This document shows positions 26,171-34,487 of a stretch of DNA of 64,000 nt, piece by piece. The position numbers were made by a program, and so were the translations under genes. Source of the stretch: Planctomycetota bacterium. GTDB lineage: Bacteria; Planctomycetota; Planctomycetia; Gemmatales; Gemmataceae. Within the stretch, counting starts at the first letter, position 1. Each line of letters opens with the position of its first letter. The stretch lies in NCBI GenBank assembly GCA_016195405.1, contig JACPZP010000032.1, positions 40,920 to 104,919 on the forward strand. Reading direction: 5' to 3'. Under the pieces are notes generated by a model. The model was given only the letters and a program-made list of their open reading frames with translations. It made no database searches and was not told where the DNA came from.

Positions 26171-26218
26171 GCTCGAAAATCGCCATGCTCGAAAATCGCC
26201 ATGCTCGAAAATCGCAAT
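26171..26218. repeat. Three tandem 16-bp units in a larger inverted repeat
   Basis: GCTCGAAAATCGCCAT occurs three times in tandem (the third ends CGCAAT), flanked by CGTTTCGCGCTCG on the left and its near-complement CGAGCGTGAAACG on the right. The outer arms resemble a hairpin at 14328-14378, so this is a member of a dispersed family with expanded core. Confidence 0.7.
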
Positions 26219-26252
26219 GCGAGCGTGAAACGTAAACGGGGCGGACCGAGAA

Positions 26253-26915
26253 CTAACGTCCGGGCCCTTTGGAAAGGGGCGCGGCGAAGCGCACACTAGC
26301 CAAGCCTTTTGCGTCCCGCGTTGGTTCGAATGAGATGCTGACGTGTGGATAATCCACCGAAAAACCTGGCAAATCAAAGGAATGATCTCGCATGGGCTGG
26401 CTCAACTTTCCTTGCAATGATTGCTTCGTCGTAGCTTTCGAAATCAGCGTGCGTTCAAGGGCGAACTCGCCGGCAAAGGTATTCTCGGGTTCCGTTTCAA
26501 GATCGCTTTCCACGACGAAGATACAATCGAAATAATCGAGCCATTCCGACTTCGGCGAAAAGTATCCCCGAAAACCGGCCTTGTCCCAGATGCATATTGG
26601 GCGACCAATCTCCACAACATGGTCAGGTGGTCCGATTATCTTTTCCAGTTCTTGCCTCGTCGTGCGCCCGAGCTGAACCGGGATGCCCTTGATGGTCATG
26701 CGATTCTTGGAAATGGAGATAGTCCGCCGTTTTTCTTCCGCCTTGTCGGTATCGGTAAGTTCCGTGTGCACGTCCGGCGGGTTCCGACCGGCGGCCTTGG
26801 GATTGGGGGGTGATTGAGCAGTTGAGCCTTGTTTTCCGCTCCTTTCTCCGCCGCAACCGAGAGTGCAACTCAGGAAAGCCAGCAGGATGAAAGAGCGACA
26901 TCGTTGGCAAATCAT
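26253..26915 (-). CDS. Lipoprotein of unknown function
   Basis: 220 aa with signal peptide and lipobox (FILLAFLSCTLGCGGE). The mature protein begins with a low-complexity linker, then a globular part with RMTIKGIPVQLGRTTRQELEKIIGPPDHVVEIGRPICIWDKAGFRGY, which resembles small domains where a short threshold segment (GTTRQELEKIIGPPD) precedes a calcium-independent beta sheet, similar in layout to BamE/SmpA-like proteins. Family not certain. Convergent with the 1330-aa gene and divergent from icd. Confidence 0.55.
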   Translation of the reverse strand: MICQRCRSFILLAFLSCTLGCGGERSGKQGSTAQSPPNPKAAGRNPPDVHTELTDTDKAEEKRRTISISKNRMTIKGIPVQLGRTTRQELEKIIGPPDHVVEIGRPICIWDKAGFRGYFSPKSEWLDYFDCIFVVESDLETEPENTFAGEFALERTLISKATTKQSLQGKLSQPMRDHSFDLPGFSVDYPHVSISFEPTRDAKGLASVRFAAPLSKGPGR

Positions 26916-27069
26916 GGCGATTCCTCAAGGAAAGCGGCACATTTGCTTTTTCGTGGTTCCTTAGGCTTTATCTTCGCCGCATGGCAAACCGTTTTCGTCA
27001 CATACGGCCCCCGATATATTGATCCCTATCGCGGCGTTCCGCAACCGAAAATCTGCAGGAGACGTTCCC

Positions 27070-28365
<1,296 letters not shown>

Positions 28366-28428
28366 ACCATGCGAGTATGCCTCGGAATGTGGTAAACTAG
28401 CGTCATCGAGCGGATGAGGTATTGGATT

Positions 28429-28995
28429 ATGCCAACAGGAATCCTATTCGGACTGCCGCAGGGCCAACTGGAAGCGTTTGAGGAAGCGCTTGCTGTTGGC
28501 AAAGAGGAAATCGAGTTGACTGCGAAGGATGAGCGTAAGAAAGCCCGACTCGCCAACGACGTCAAGGGATTCTTGGCACTATGCCGGGAGATTCCTCGCG
28601 TGCTTCGCCGCGAGTGTGATAGCGTGCTGGATTTGATGGCTGCCGGAGGGATCGAAGACTACGGCGCAACGGGTCTGGAATTGCGGCGCTCCTTTGCCAA
28701 AGCCATCGAGATTCTGAATGGCGTCCAGGAACTGGTGCAGACATATCTTTCCACCGGAAGCTCCCTCGCGGAAGCGAATGCGCATGTGGAAGTGATCGAA
28801 GGAGTGAAGCAGCAGGAATACGAGTTCTTCGCACACTGGCCTGATTTTCGTCAAGAAGACATTGAGGGAGCCTTGAGTGATTTCCAACACGGCGATTGCC
28901 TCGAGATTGACGAGGCGTTCGCGCAGGCGAAAGGGATCAGCAAAGACAAATGGTCGGTGCTTGTGGAACGGGAAATAAAACGACGCAACTCGTGA
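28429..28995 (+). CDS. Hypothetical helical protein, possibly antitoxin-like partner
   Basis: 188 aa from the ATG at 28429 (GTG/ATG alternatives at 28414). It is helical and charged (AFEEALAVGKEEIELTAKDERKKARLA) with no signal peptide. It is followed after 12 bases by a 98-aa gene whose sequence is reminiscent of the RelE/ParE fold, so the pair could be a toxin-antitoxin-like module. I recognise neither family firmly. No transposase or recombinase is nearby. Confidence 0.5.
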   Translation: MPTGILFGLPQGQLEAFEEALAVGKEEIELTAKDERKKARLANDVKGFLALCREIPRVLRRECDSVLDLMAAGGIEDYGATGLELRRSFAKAIEILNGVQELVQTYLSTGSSLAEANAHVEVIEGVKQQEYEFFAHWPDFRQEDIEGALSDFQHGDCLEIDEAFAQAKGISKDKWSVLVEREIKRRNS

Positions 28996-29007
28996 GTGAG
29001 GTCCTGA

Positions 29008-29304
29008 ATGCCTTACCGAGTGGTGTTGCGCCCATCAGTGGCGAAAGCTATTTCCCAGTGGGGATTGTCTGACTTCATGCTTGTCGAGGTGTACATTCGC
29101 CTCCGCGAGCAACTCGCCGCAGATCCGACGCGGTTGCTCATGAGGCTCACCGAACCCTTCGACGGGATGGTCTATGGCTTCCACATGATTGATCCAGAAA
29201 ATCGCCTGTGCGAGCATTTCTTTGTATTTCAGGTGGTGTTCAGCCAAGACGAGCAAACCCTCATTGTGGCAAAAGCAGGATACGAACGCAGAGAAGGCTT
29301 GTGA
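29008..29304 (+). CDS. Hypothetical RelE/ParE-like protein
   Basis: 98 aa. MPYRVVLRPSVAKAISQWGLSDFMLVEVYIRLREQL followed by FDGMVYGFHMIDPENRLCEHFFVFQVVFSQDEQTLIVAKAGYERR has the alpha-then-beta order of RelE/ParE ribonucleases or gyrase toxins, with a compact C-terminal sheet, but conserved catalytic residues are not obvious. It is 12 bases after the helical 188-aa gene. If it is a toxin, that gene would be its partner; this is inference from size and context. Confidence 0.45.
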   Translation: MPYRVVLRPSVAKAISQWGLSDFMLVEVYIRLREQLAADPTRLLMRLTEPFDGMVYGFHMIDPENRLCEHFFVFQVVFSQDEQTLIVAKAGYERREGL

Positions 29305-29315
29305 AGATCGAAGTC

Positions 29316-29750
29316 TCAAGGAGCGGGGCTCGGAGCCGAAGGGCAATTAGTGACACTTGCAAATGTCGCGGGCGGGTCATTCGTGAGCCAGGCAAGAAAT
29401 CGATTCCAGGGGCTCTTGTTCTCAAAAAGCTGGTACTCGCGAAGGCGCCCGTCGGAATCGAAGGTCGCAACGATCGCAAAACGCGGTCCACACCAAATTT
29501 CTGGTCTGTCATCGTCTTCCAGTACGCGCGTAAAACTGTGCGAGCGGACCCAGTTCGGACCTGGAGGCGTCGTCCCCATGAGATCGGCGCTTTTTCCCAG
29601 AATCGCTTCAACTTCGGTCCGATTCATATGGGTCCGTAGCCGATCGAAGTTGGAAGCATTGACCGAATCGGATGAAAGGCGCGAAATCCAGAGGTAGACC
29701 AGGGAGGCGAATAAGACCACAAGGCTACAATTGAATAGTCGCGATTTCAC
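29316..29750 (-). CDS. BamE/SmpA-like exported protein (copy 1)
   Basis: 144 aa with an N-terminal export or anchor segment (FNCSLVVLFASLVYLW). FDRLRTHMNRTEVEAILGKSADL is the small-protein A/BamE-type start (Met-x-x-x-E-V-E-x-I-x-G), followed by a beta layer (AIVATFDSDGRLREYQLFE). BamE-like proteins are envelope proteins that bind outer-membrane assembly partners or other lipoproteins. It is a paralogue of the next gene upstream (29813-30304). The two share FxRLRxHMxxTEVEAIxG and a CDG/SDGR hairpin, so they arose by tandem duplication. Confidence 0.65.
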   Translation of the reverse strand: MKSRLFNCSLVVLFASLVYLWISRLSSDSVNASNFDRLRTHMNRTEVEAILGKSADLMGTTPPGPNWVRSHSFTRVLEDDDRPEIWCGPRFAIVATFDSDGRLREYQLFENKSPWNRFLAWLTNDPPATFASVTNCPSAPSPAP

Positions 29751-29812
29751 AAAGCACCGTCAAAGGACTGGCTGGTCGTCCAACAGAGTGCCACTCGACT
29801 GAGAATCAGATT

Positions 29813-30304
29813 TCACGGGGTAACCGGCAACGCTCCAATGCACTGGGTGACGTTTGTGAACGCCGTTGAAGGTTCTTCTAAGCCAAAAGCGGTATCGACC
29901 CAAACGAGGAAGTCACTCCACCAGCTTTCCTTCTGGAATAGCTGACAACTCAGAATCCTCCCATCGCAATCGAAAAGTACGAGCACAGCATGACACGATC
30001 CTAACCAGATTTTCCCAACCGGTGGACGTGGAAACCATGTTTTCGAACGTCCATAGCAAAAACTGGAATCGATCCGCATCCATCCTTCCGACTTTTTCCA
30101 GTTTTTGCCCGGGAGCGACATGCCACTGAGATCGGCTCTCCTACCAAAAATCGCTTCGACTTCAGTTTCTGTCATATGCTGGCGCAGTCGGCGAAAATCG
30201 ATACGGTTGTTTGCGCCAGAGCGCAGACTAGGCAACGAGAACCAGAGCAACCCAATGCAAAAAGCAAGCAATCCGCAAATGCACCGTCGCAATTTCATCG
30301 CCAT
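29813..30304 (-). CDS. BamE/SmpA-like exported protein (copy 2)
   Basis: 163 aa. Signal or anchor segment LLAFCIGLLWFSLPSL, then FRRLRQHMTETEVEAIFGRRADLSG and VLVLFDCDGRILSCQLFQKESWW. Paralogue of the gene immediately downstream; about 60 bases separate them. The fold is inferred from the MTETEVEAIFG motif found in BamE/OmlA proteins. No partner can be named. Confidence 0.6.
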   Translation of the reverse strand: MAMKLRRCICGLLAFCIGLLWFSLPSLRSGANNRIDFRRLRQHMTETEVEAIFGRRADLSGMSLPGKNWKKSEGWMRIDSSFCYGRSKTWFPRPPVGKIWLGSCHAVLVLFDCDGRILSCQLFQKESWWSDFLVWVDTAFGLEEPSTAFTNVTQCIGALPVTP

Positions 30305-30416
30305 CTCGTTCGCTGATCGTTGACTTTCCCGATAAACATAGCATATCTTGGTTCAAAATCCGCATGAATACGCACTAGTCGTGTGCGAAACGCTTGACGC
30401 AGGGAACAAAGAACTC

Positions 30417-30794
30417 ATGGCCCACAAGAGAGTCTGGATCATCTGGCTCATCTACGTCCTCCTCTGGACCACGGGTCTCCTCCTGCCGGGTTCCGCGACC
30501 GAGATTGAGCCTTTGGATAAGCTCCTCACCGGCTGTCGCTTCGCGGCGGCGAAAAGCCTGCATGTTTGCGCATATGCGGTCATGACGATCCTGTCCGCCT
30601 TTCTGCCGGTGCCGGCGCGGTTTCGCTGGATCTTAGTGTTCTTCCTCATGGCGCACGCGACCGTCACCGAGCTTCTTCAAGAGAATTTCATCCCCATGCG
30701 CAGCGGCGAACTTGACGACGTGGGTTTCGACCAGCTCGGCATCACCCTCGGCATTTTGCTCTCATGGAAGCGTTGGGTCCGGGCCGATCCATAG
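30417..30794 (+). CDS. VanZ family membrane protein
   Basis: 125 aa from the ATG at 30417 (an earlier in-frame start at 30348 would add non-hydrophobic residues). Three to four membrane segments (WIIWLIYVLLWTTGLLLPG, SLHVCAYAVMTILSAFL, WILVFFLMAHATVTELLQ) and the VanZ signature K-x-x-H...E (DKLLTGCRFAAAKSLHVCAYAV; ELLQENFIPMRSGELDDVGFDQLGI). VanZ-like proteins are small membrane proteins linked to teicoplanin resistance in one case; the housekeeping role is unknown. Confidence 0.8.
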   Translation: MAHKRVWIIWLIYVLLWTTGLLLPGSATEIEPLDKLLTGCRFAAAKSLHVCAYAVMTILSAFLPVPARFRWILVFFLMAHATVTELLQENFIPMRSGELDDVGFDQLGITLGILLSWKRWVRADP

Positions 30795-30828
30795 TGCTCA
30801 GATGGCGCCAGCGCAAGGATATGTTCTC

Positions 30829-30888
30829 CGTAACTTATTGAAGTGAAAGCGTTTATTGGATTGCATTGATTGCGCACGCGCGCGCACC
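30829..30888. repeat. Second copy of the 59-base repeat also at 1624-1682
   Basis: Shares GGATTGCATTG followed by TTGCGCACGCGCGCGCACC with the copy at 1624-1682, and matches imperfectly upstream (TAACxxATTGAxGxAAAGC). It lies downstream of the VanZ gene and upstream of the 275-aa gene. Confidence 0.7.
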
Positions 30889-30979
30889 CTCTTGAACGAT
30901 CTACCCTAAGCCGGTTTGAGAATTCAAGTTGGCGCAAGTTTTGACGCCGGCCGCGTCATTAGAGTAAGGAGCCAGCGCC

Positions 30980-31807
30980 ATGTCCAATGAAACACCCGCT
31001 CAGCCCAAGCTCGGCGACTTGCTCGGGCGTCTGTTGCAAAACCAGGCATCGGCGCACCGGGAGGGCTTAGCCGTGTCTGACTTGGACGCCCTGGTGCAGC
31101 CCTTTGAAGCGGGGCCGGTACAACCAGTTGACGCCACGCTGGCATGGGAAGAGGCTCAGGCGGCGCTTCGGTATTTTGTTACGCCCCAACCCCTCTCCCT
31201 CTACGGGCGAGGGGAGACTGGACCGCAGGCCCCTCCGAATTGGCCGACGCTCGTTGCCTCGCAGGAGCCGGCGTTGGCTCTTGCCTTTTGCGTCGGCAAC
31301 TTTCCACAGCTCGTACGCAACTTTCACATGATCTTACAGTCGGCCAACCTCGCCCAGTGGATTCCGACTGCCGCCCGGCCCATAAGCGCTCCCGCATATG
31401 AGGAATGGGCCCGCGGGATCGTCGCACAAAGGCGGTTTCCAGACGCACTCCTTGCGCTGGGAGCATTGCGTCTCGCCAATCAGGTAAACAGCGCCTCCGG
31501 CCTGGTAACCGTTTTGGAGCCTCACGTTCCGCAGGAATGGACGGCCGCCTGGGAAAACGAGAAAGCGGCCCTGCTTTGGCACCGGGGCCAAACGCAACAG
31601 GCGCGCAACGCATGGCGCCGTCAAACTCCTAGTGTCCCCGTGCTATTCAACCGCGGCATGTCGGATCTGTTTCTTGGCGAAGCTGCCGCCGCTCGCAAAA
31701 GCCTCGAACAGGCGGTTAAGCAGCTCCCCGAGACCAGCGCTTGGCACCACCTCGCACGCCTCTATCTCGTGCTGGCGTCGGGATCCCAGTCACTTGCCGC
31801 GGATTGA
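30980..31807 (+). CDS. Hypothetical tetratricopeptide-like protein
   Basis: 275 aa, soluble. The second half has helical hairpins in a TPR-like pattern (WENEKAALLWHRGQTQQARNAW, PVLFNRGMSDLFLGEAAAARKSLEQAVKQLPETSAWHHLARLYLVL). An in-frame copy of the dispersed C-rich repeat at 31181-31219 contributes TPQPLSLYGRGETGPQ at about residue 70. The N-terminal part has no match I know. No neighbour shares its direction closely. Confidence 0.55.
   Translation: MSNETPAQPKLGDLLGRLLQNQASAHREGLAVSDLDALVQPFEAGPVQPVDATLAWEEAQAALRYFVTPQPLSLYGRGETGPQAPPNWPTLVASQEPALALAFCVGNFPQLVRNFHMILQSANLAQWIPTAARPISAPAYEEWARGIVAQRRFPDALLALGALRLANQVNSASGLVTVLEPHVPQEWTAAWENEKAALLWHRGQTQQARNAWRRQTPSVPVLFNRGMSDLFLGEAAAARKSLEQAVKQLPETSAWHHLARLYLVLASGSQSLAAD
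31181..31219. repeat. Dispersed C-rich repeat copy 2 (in-frame)
   Basis: ACGCCCCAACCCCTCTCC then CTCTACGGGCGAGGGGAG: an imperfect hairpin. In frame in the 30980 gene as TPQPLSLYGRGE. Confidence 0.75.
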
Positions 31808-31966
31808 TTCATCAAGTCAGCGGATTGATTCACCAACTTAACAGATTCATTCAGGGATGTGTGTGTCCCAGCGCCTCGCTGAAACCATTCTTCTAAGAGC
31901 AATCCGCTAAAGCAGTTCCGTTCGAAGAATTGATTTACTGACCTCTAAATCAATGTATTTACCCAG

Positions 31967-32914
31967 TTAGGGCTGCTCGGCGATCACAGCCGCACGCTCG
32001 CGAAGCATCAGCCAGGCGGTGGGCGCGAGCACCAAGGAGATGCCGCAAATCTGCTCCAAGGACGGTAGGTTGGCGAGAAACATTGCGTCCAGAATCAACG
32101 CAAAAACCACCTGCATTAAGCCCACCACGGCGATTCGAGCTGGATTTCCCGTCGTGAATGCTTTGGTAAGCAGAAGCTGGCCCACAGTCGCAGCCACGCC
32201 CACGCCAAGTAACTGCAAAAGATGCGTCGCGTCTGGATGCGTGTCTACGGGTCGATCGCGCTCGAACGCGAAAAAAGATATTGCCGCGAACACGAGGGCG
32301 ACGCCCGAGAAATGCACGACGACCGCCGAGGTGTTGACGCCCCTGAGTCGGTGAAGGCCGATCATCGCCACGGATGTAAAAAGCGATGAGGCCAACGGAA
32401 TGAGGATGATGAGATTGCCCTCGTTCAGTTGCGGCCCCTGGATCAAATACACGCCGGCCAGGCCGCACAGCGCCGACAGCCACACAACGCGCGAAGGCAC
32501 TTCGCCTAGCATCGGCCACGACAAGATTGCGAGCCAGATCGGGAACATGTTGGTGATGGTGAGGACGTCGGCGATCGGCATGCGTGTGAACGCGTAGAAA
32601 GTACCGACCAGACTGAGGCTGCCGGCGATGCTGCGCATCCAGAGCGTCCATGGCCGCAGAAACACCAGGCGGATGCGCGCCCGCCAGCACAACACGGCGA
32701 GCAGGGCCATCGGCAGAAAGGCGCGGAACATGGCGATGACTTGCCAGTCCCAAACTTGACTGGCCTCGCGCGTCAGCATGGCCATGCATGCAAACGAGAA
32801 GGTGCCGAGAAGCATCCAGAGGTAGGGTTGAAGGGAGTCATTACCCCGCAGATTCGAGGCCTCATCTGCGGGCTTGGACTCATCGGAAGGCTTGGAAAGG
32901 GTGGTCTCCGTCAT
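31967..32914 (-). CDS. DMT-superfamily (EamA) transporter
   Basis: 315 aa with about ten membrane helices in two EamA repeats: PYLWMLLGTFSFACMAML, AFLPMALLAVLCW, VLTITNMFPIWLAILSW, LIILIPLASSLFTSVAM, then ISFFAFERD and LLQLLGVGVAATVGQLLLTKAF, VVGLMQVVFALILDAMFL. EamA proteins export small metabolites, amino acids or nucleotides; substrate not predictable. The N-terminal cytosolic segment KPADEASNLRGND is encoded by a dispersed CCGCAGAT-type hairpin repeat (32842-32878). It overlaps malQ by four bases (ATGA), so the two are coupled. Confidence 0.88.
   Translation of the reverse strand: MTETTLSKPSDESKPADEASNLRGNDSLQPYLWMLLGTFSFACMAMLTREASQVWDWQVIAMFRAFLPMALLAVLCWRARIRLVFLRPWTLWMRSIAGSLSLVGTFYAFTRMPIADVLTITNMFPIWLAILSWPMLGEVPSRVVWLSALCGLAGVYLIQGPQLNEGNLIILIPLASSLFTSVAMIGLHRLRGVNTSAVVVHFSGVALVFAAISFFAFERDRPVDTHPDATHLLQLLGVGVAATVGQLLLTKAFTTGNPARIAVVGLMQVVFALILDAMFLANLPSLEQICGISLVLAPTAWLMLRERAAVIAEQP
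32842..32878. repeat. CCGCAGAT hairpin repeat copy 1 (in the EamA gene)
   Basis: ACCCCGCAGATTCGAGG...CATCTGCGGGCTTGG, inverted arms. Nearly identical to the copy at 60990-61026 apart from the loop. Confidence 0.75.
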
Positions 32915-34398
32915 CGGCCGTATAGCTCCGTCAAGTCGCGGAGCCGATCCAAGAACCCTTGTGAAAGTTGGGTGAAGCGCCAGCCCCAGTTACCGGCGGG
33001 ACGTCCTGGGAAGTTCATTCTTGCTGAGGGGCCCAGGTCAAGCACATCTTGCAGCGGCACGATGGCGCAATCGGCGCTCGACGACCAGCCCAGGCGAATT
33101 AAGTCCCAGGTGATGTCGTTGCCGTCTCGTGCCAGGTAACGGCGGGCGTAGTCGCGCTCATGCTCGGGCGCCGTCTGAAACCAGCCGCGCGTGGTGTCGT
33201 TGTCGTGCGTGCCGGTGTAGACGACGGTGCGCGGGCTGGCGTAGTTGTGCGGCAGAAATCGGTTCGTAGGACCGCTGTCGAACGCGAACTGCAAAATCCG
33301 CATGCCGGGTAAGTGGAATTCGTCGCGCAGGGCTTCCACTTCCGGTGTGATCACGCCCAGGTCTTCAGCAAGAATCGGCACTTCGCCAAGGGCGTTCTCG
33401 ATCGTGCGAAGCAGATCGCGGCCCGGCGCCTTGACCCAGCGGCCCGTGATCGCATTGGGCGCTCCGGCCGGAATCTCCCAGTAAGCCTCGAAACCGCGGA
33501 AGTGATCCAGGCGAATCAAGTCGACCACTTGCAGACACGCCTTGAGGCGTTCGAGCCACCAGTGATAGCCATCGGCGCTCAGGGCCTCCCAGTGATAGAG
33601 GGGGTTTCCCCACAGCTGGCCGGTGGGGCTGAAATAATCGGGAGGCACCCCTGCGACCACGGTCGGCCGGCGATCCTTGTCAAGCTGAAAGAACTGCGGA
33701 TTGGCCCAAACGTCGGCCGAATCGCTGGAGACAAAGATAGGGATGTCGCCGATGATTTTCAGACCGCTCCGGCGCACATGATCCTTCAGATCTTGCCACT
33801 GCCGGAAGAAAAGGAACTGGCGGAATTGATGAAGGCCGATGGAATCAGCCAGGTCGCGTCGCGCTTTGACGAGTGCTTCCCGGGCGCGCAGACGAAGATC
33901 CGTTGGCCACTCCAGCCAACTTCGGCCCCCTTGCGTGTCCTTGAGGGCCATGAATAAGCCGTAATCGTCCAGCCAGCTCATGTGCCGCGCCGTGAAGTCG
34001 TTGAAGGGGTCGCGCAAGCCCTGGCCGCGGCCGCTGCGGAAGTTCTCCCAGGCGCGGGCCAATAGATTATTCTTCCAGATGATGACAGGGCCGAAGTCGA
34101 CGCGCTCGGCGGGAAAGCTCACGCCCGCCAGGTCGCCCTGATCCAGCAAGCCGTCGCGGACGAGGAATTCGGGACTGATCAAGAATGGATTGCCCGCGAA
34201 CGCGGAGAAGCATTGATACGGCGAATCGCCGAAGCCGGTGGGTCCGAGCGGCAGGATTTGCCAGCACTTCTGTTTGGCGTGGAGGAGCGTTTCGATCCAA
34301 TCGTAAGCCGCGTGTCCAAGATCGCCGATGCCGAACGGGCCGGGCAAAGATGTGGGATGAAGAAGAATGCCGGCGGCGCGGGCAGAGGCGGTGGTCAT
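32911..34398 (-). CDS. malQ: 4-alpha-glucanotransferase (amylomaltase)
   Basis: 495 aa from the ATG at 34398, before TTASARAAGILLHPTSLPGPFGIGDLG, the family's usual start; the longer frame to 34434 is not conserved. GH77 motifs: CWQILPLGPTGFGDSPYQCFSAFAGNPFLIS, KIIGDIPIFVSSDSADVWANP, LIRLDHFRGFEAYWEIP (catalytic Asp), LAEDLGVITPEVEALRDEFHLPGMRILQFAFD (catalytic Glu/Asp), YTGTHDNDTTRGWF. It moves maltosyl groups between alpha-1,4-glucans in glycogen or starch metabolism, cytoplasmic. Coupled to the EamA gene downstream. No SD site seen. Confidence 0.95.
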   Translation of the reverse strand: MTTASARAAGILLHPTSLPGPFGIGDLGHAAYDWIETLLHAKQKCWQILPLGPTGFGDSPYQCFSAFAGNPFLISPEFLVRDGLLDQGDLAGVSFPAERVDFGPVIIWKNNLLARAWENFRSGRGQGLRDPFNDFTARHMSWLDDYGLFMALKDTQGGRSWLEWPTDLRLRAREALVKARRDLADSIGLHQFRQFLFFRQWQDLKDHVRRSGLKIIGDIPIFVSSDSADVWANPQFFQLDKDRRPTVVAGVPPDYFSPTGQLWGNPLYHWEALSADGYHWWLERLKACLQVVDLIRLDHFRGFEAYWEIPAGAPNAITGRWVKAPGRDLLRTIENALGEVPILAEDLGVITPEVEALRDEFHLPGMRILQFAFDSGPTNRFLPHNYASPRTVVYTGTHDNDTTRGWFQTAPEHERDYARRYLARDGNDITWDLIRLGWSSSADCAIVPLQDVLDLGPSARMNFPGRPAGNWGWRFTQLSQGFLDRLRDLTELYGR

Positions 34399-34413
34399 TG
34401 AGTTATGATAGGA

Positions 34414-34442
34414 ACACGTAGGACGGATTTGCAATCCGTCCC
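34414..34442. repeat. Dispersed GGATTTGCAATCC hairpin repeat, copy 1
   Basis: ACACGTAGGACGGATTTGC then AATCCGTCC: palindrome around GGATTTGCAATCC. The same sequence is at 48389-48440. It lies just upstream of the malQ start. Confidence 0.8.
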
Positions 34443-34487
34443 CTCGACCGAACGGTTTGCAAAACCTCCTACGTTTGCAAGAAGTTC

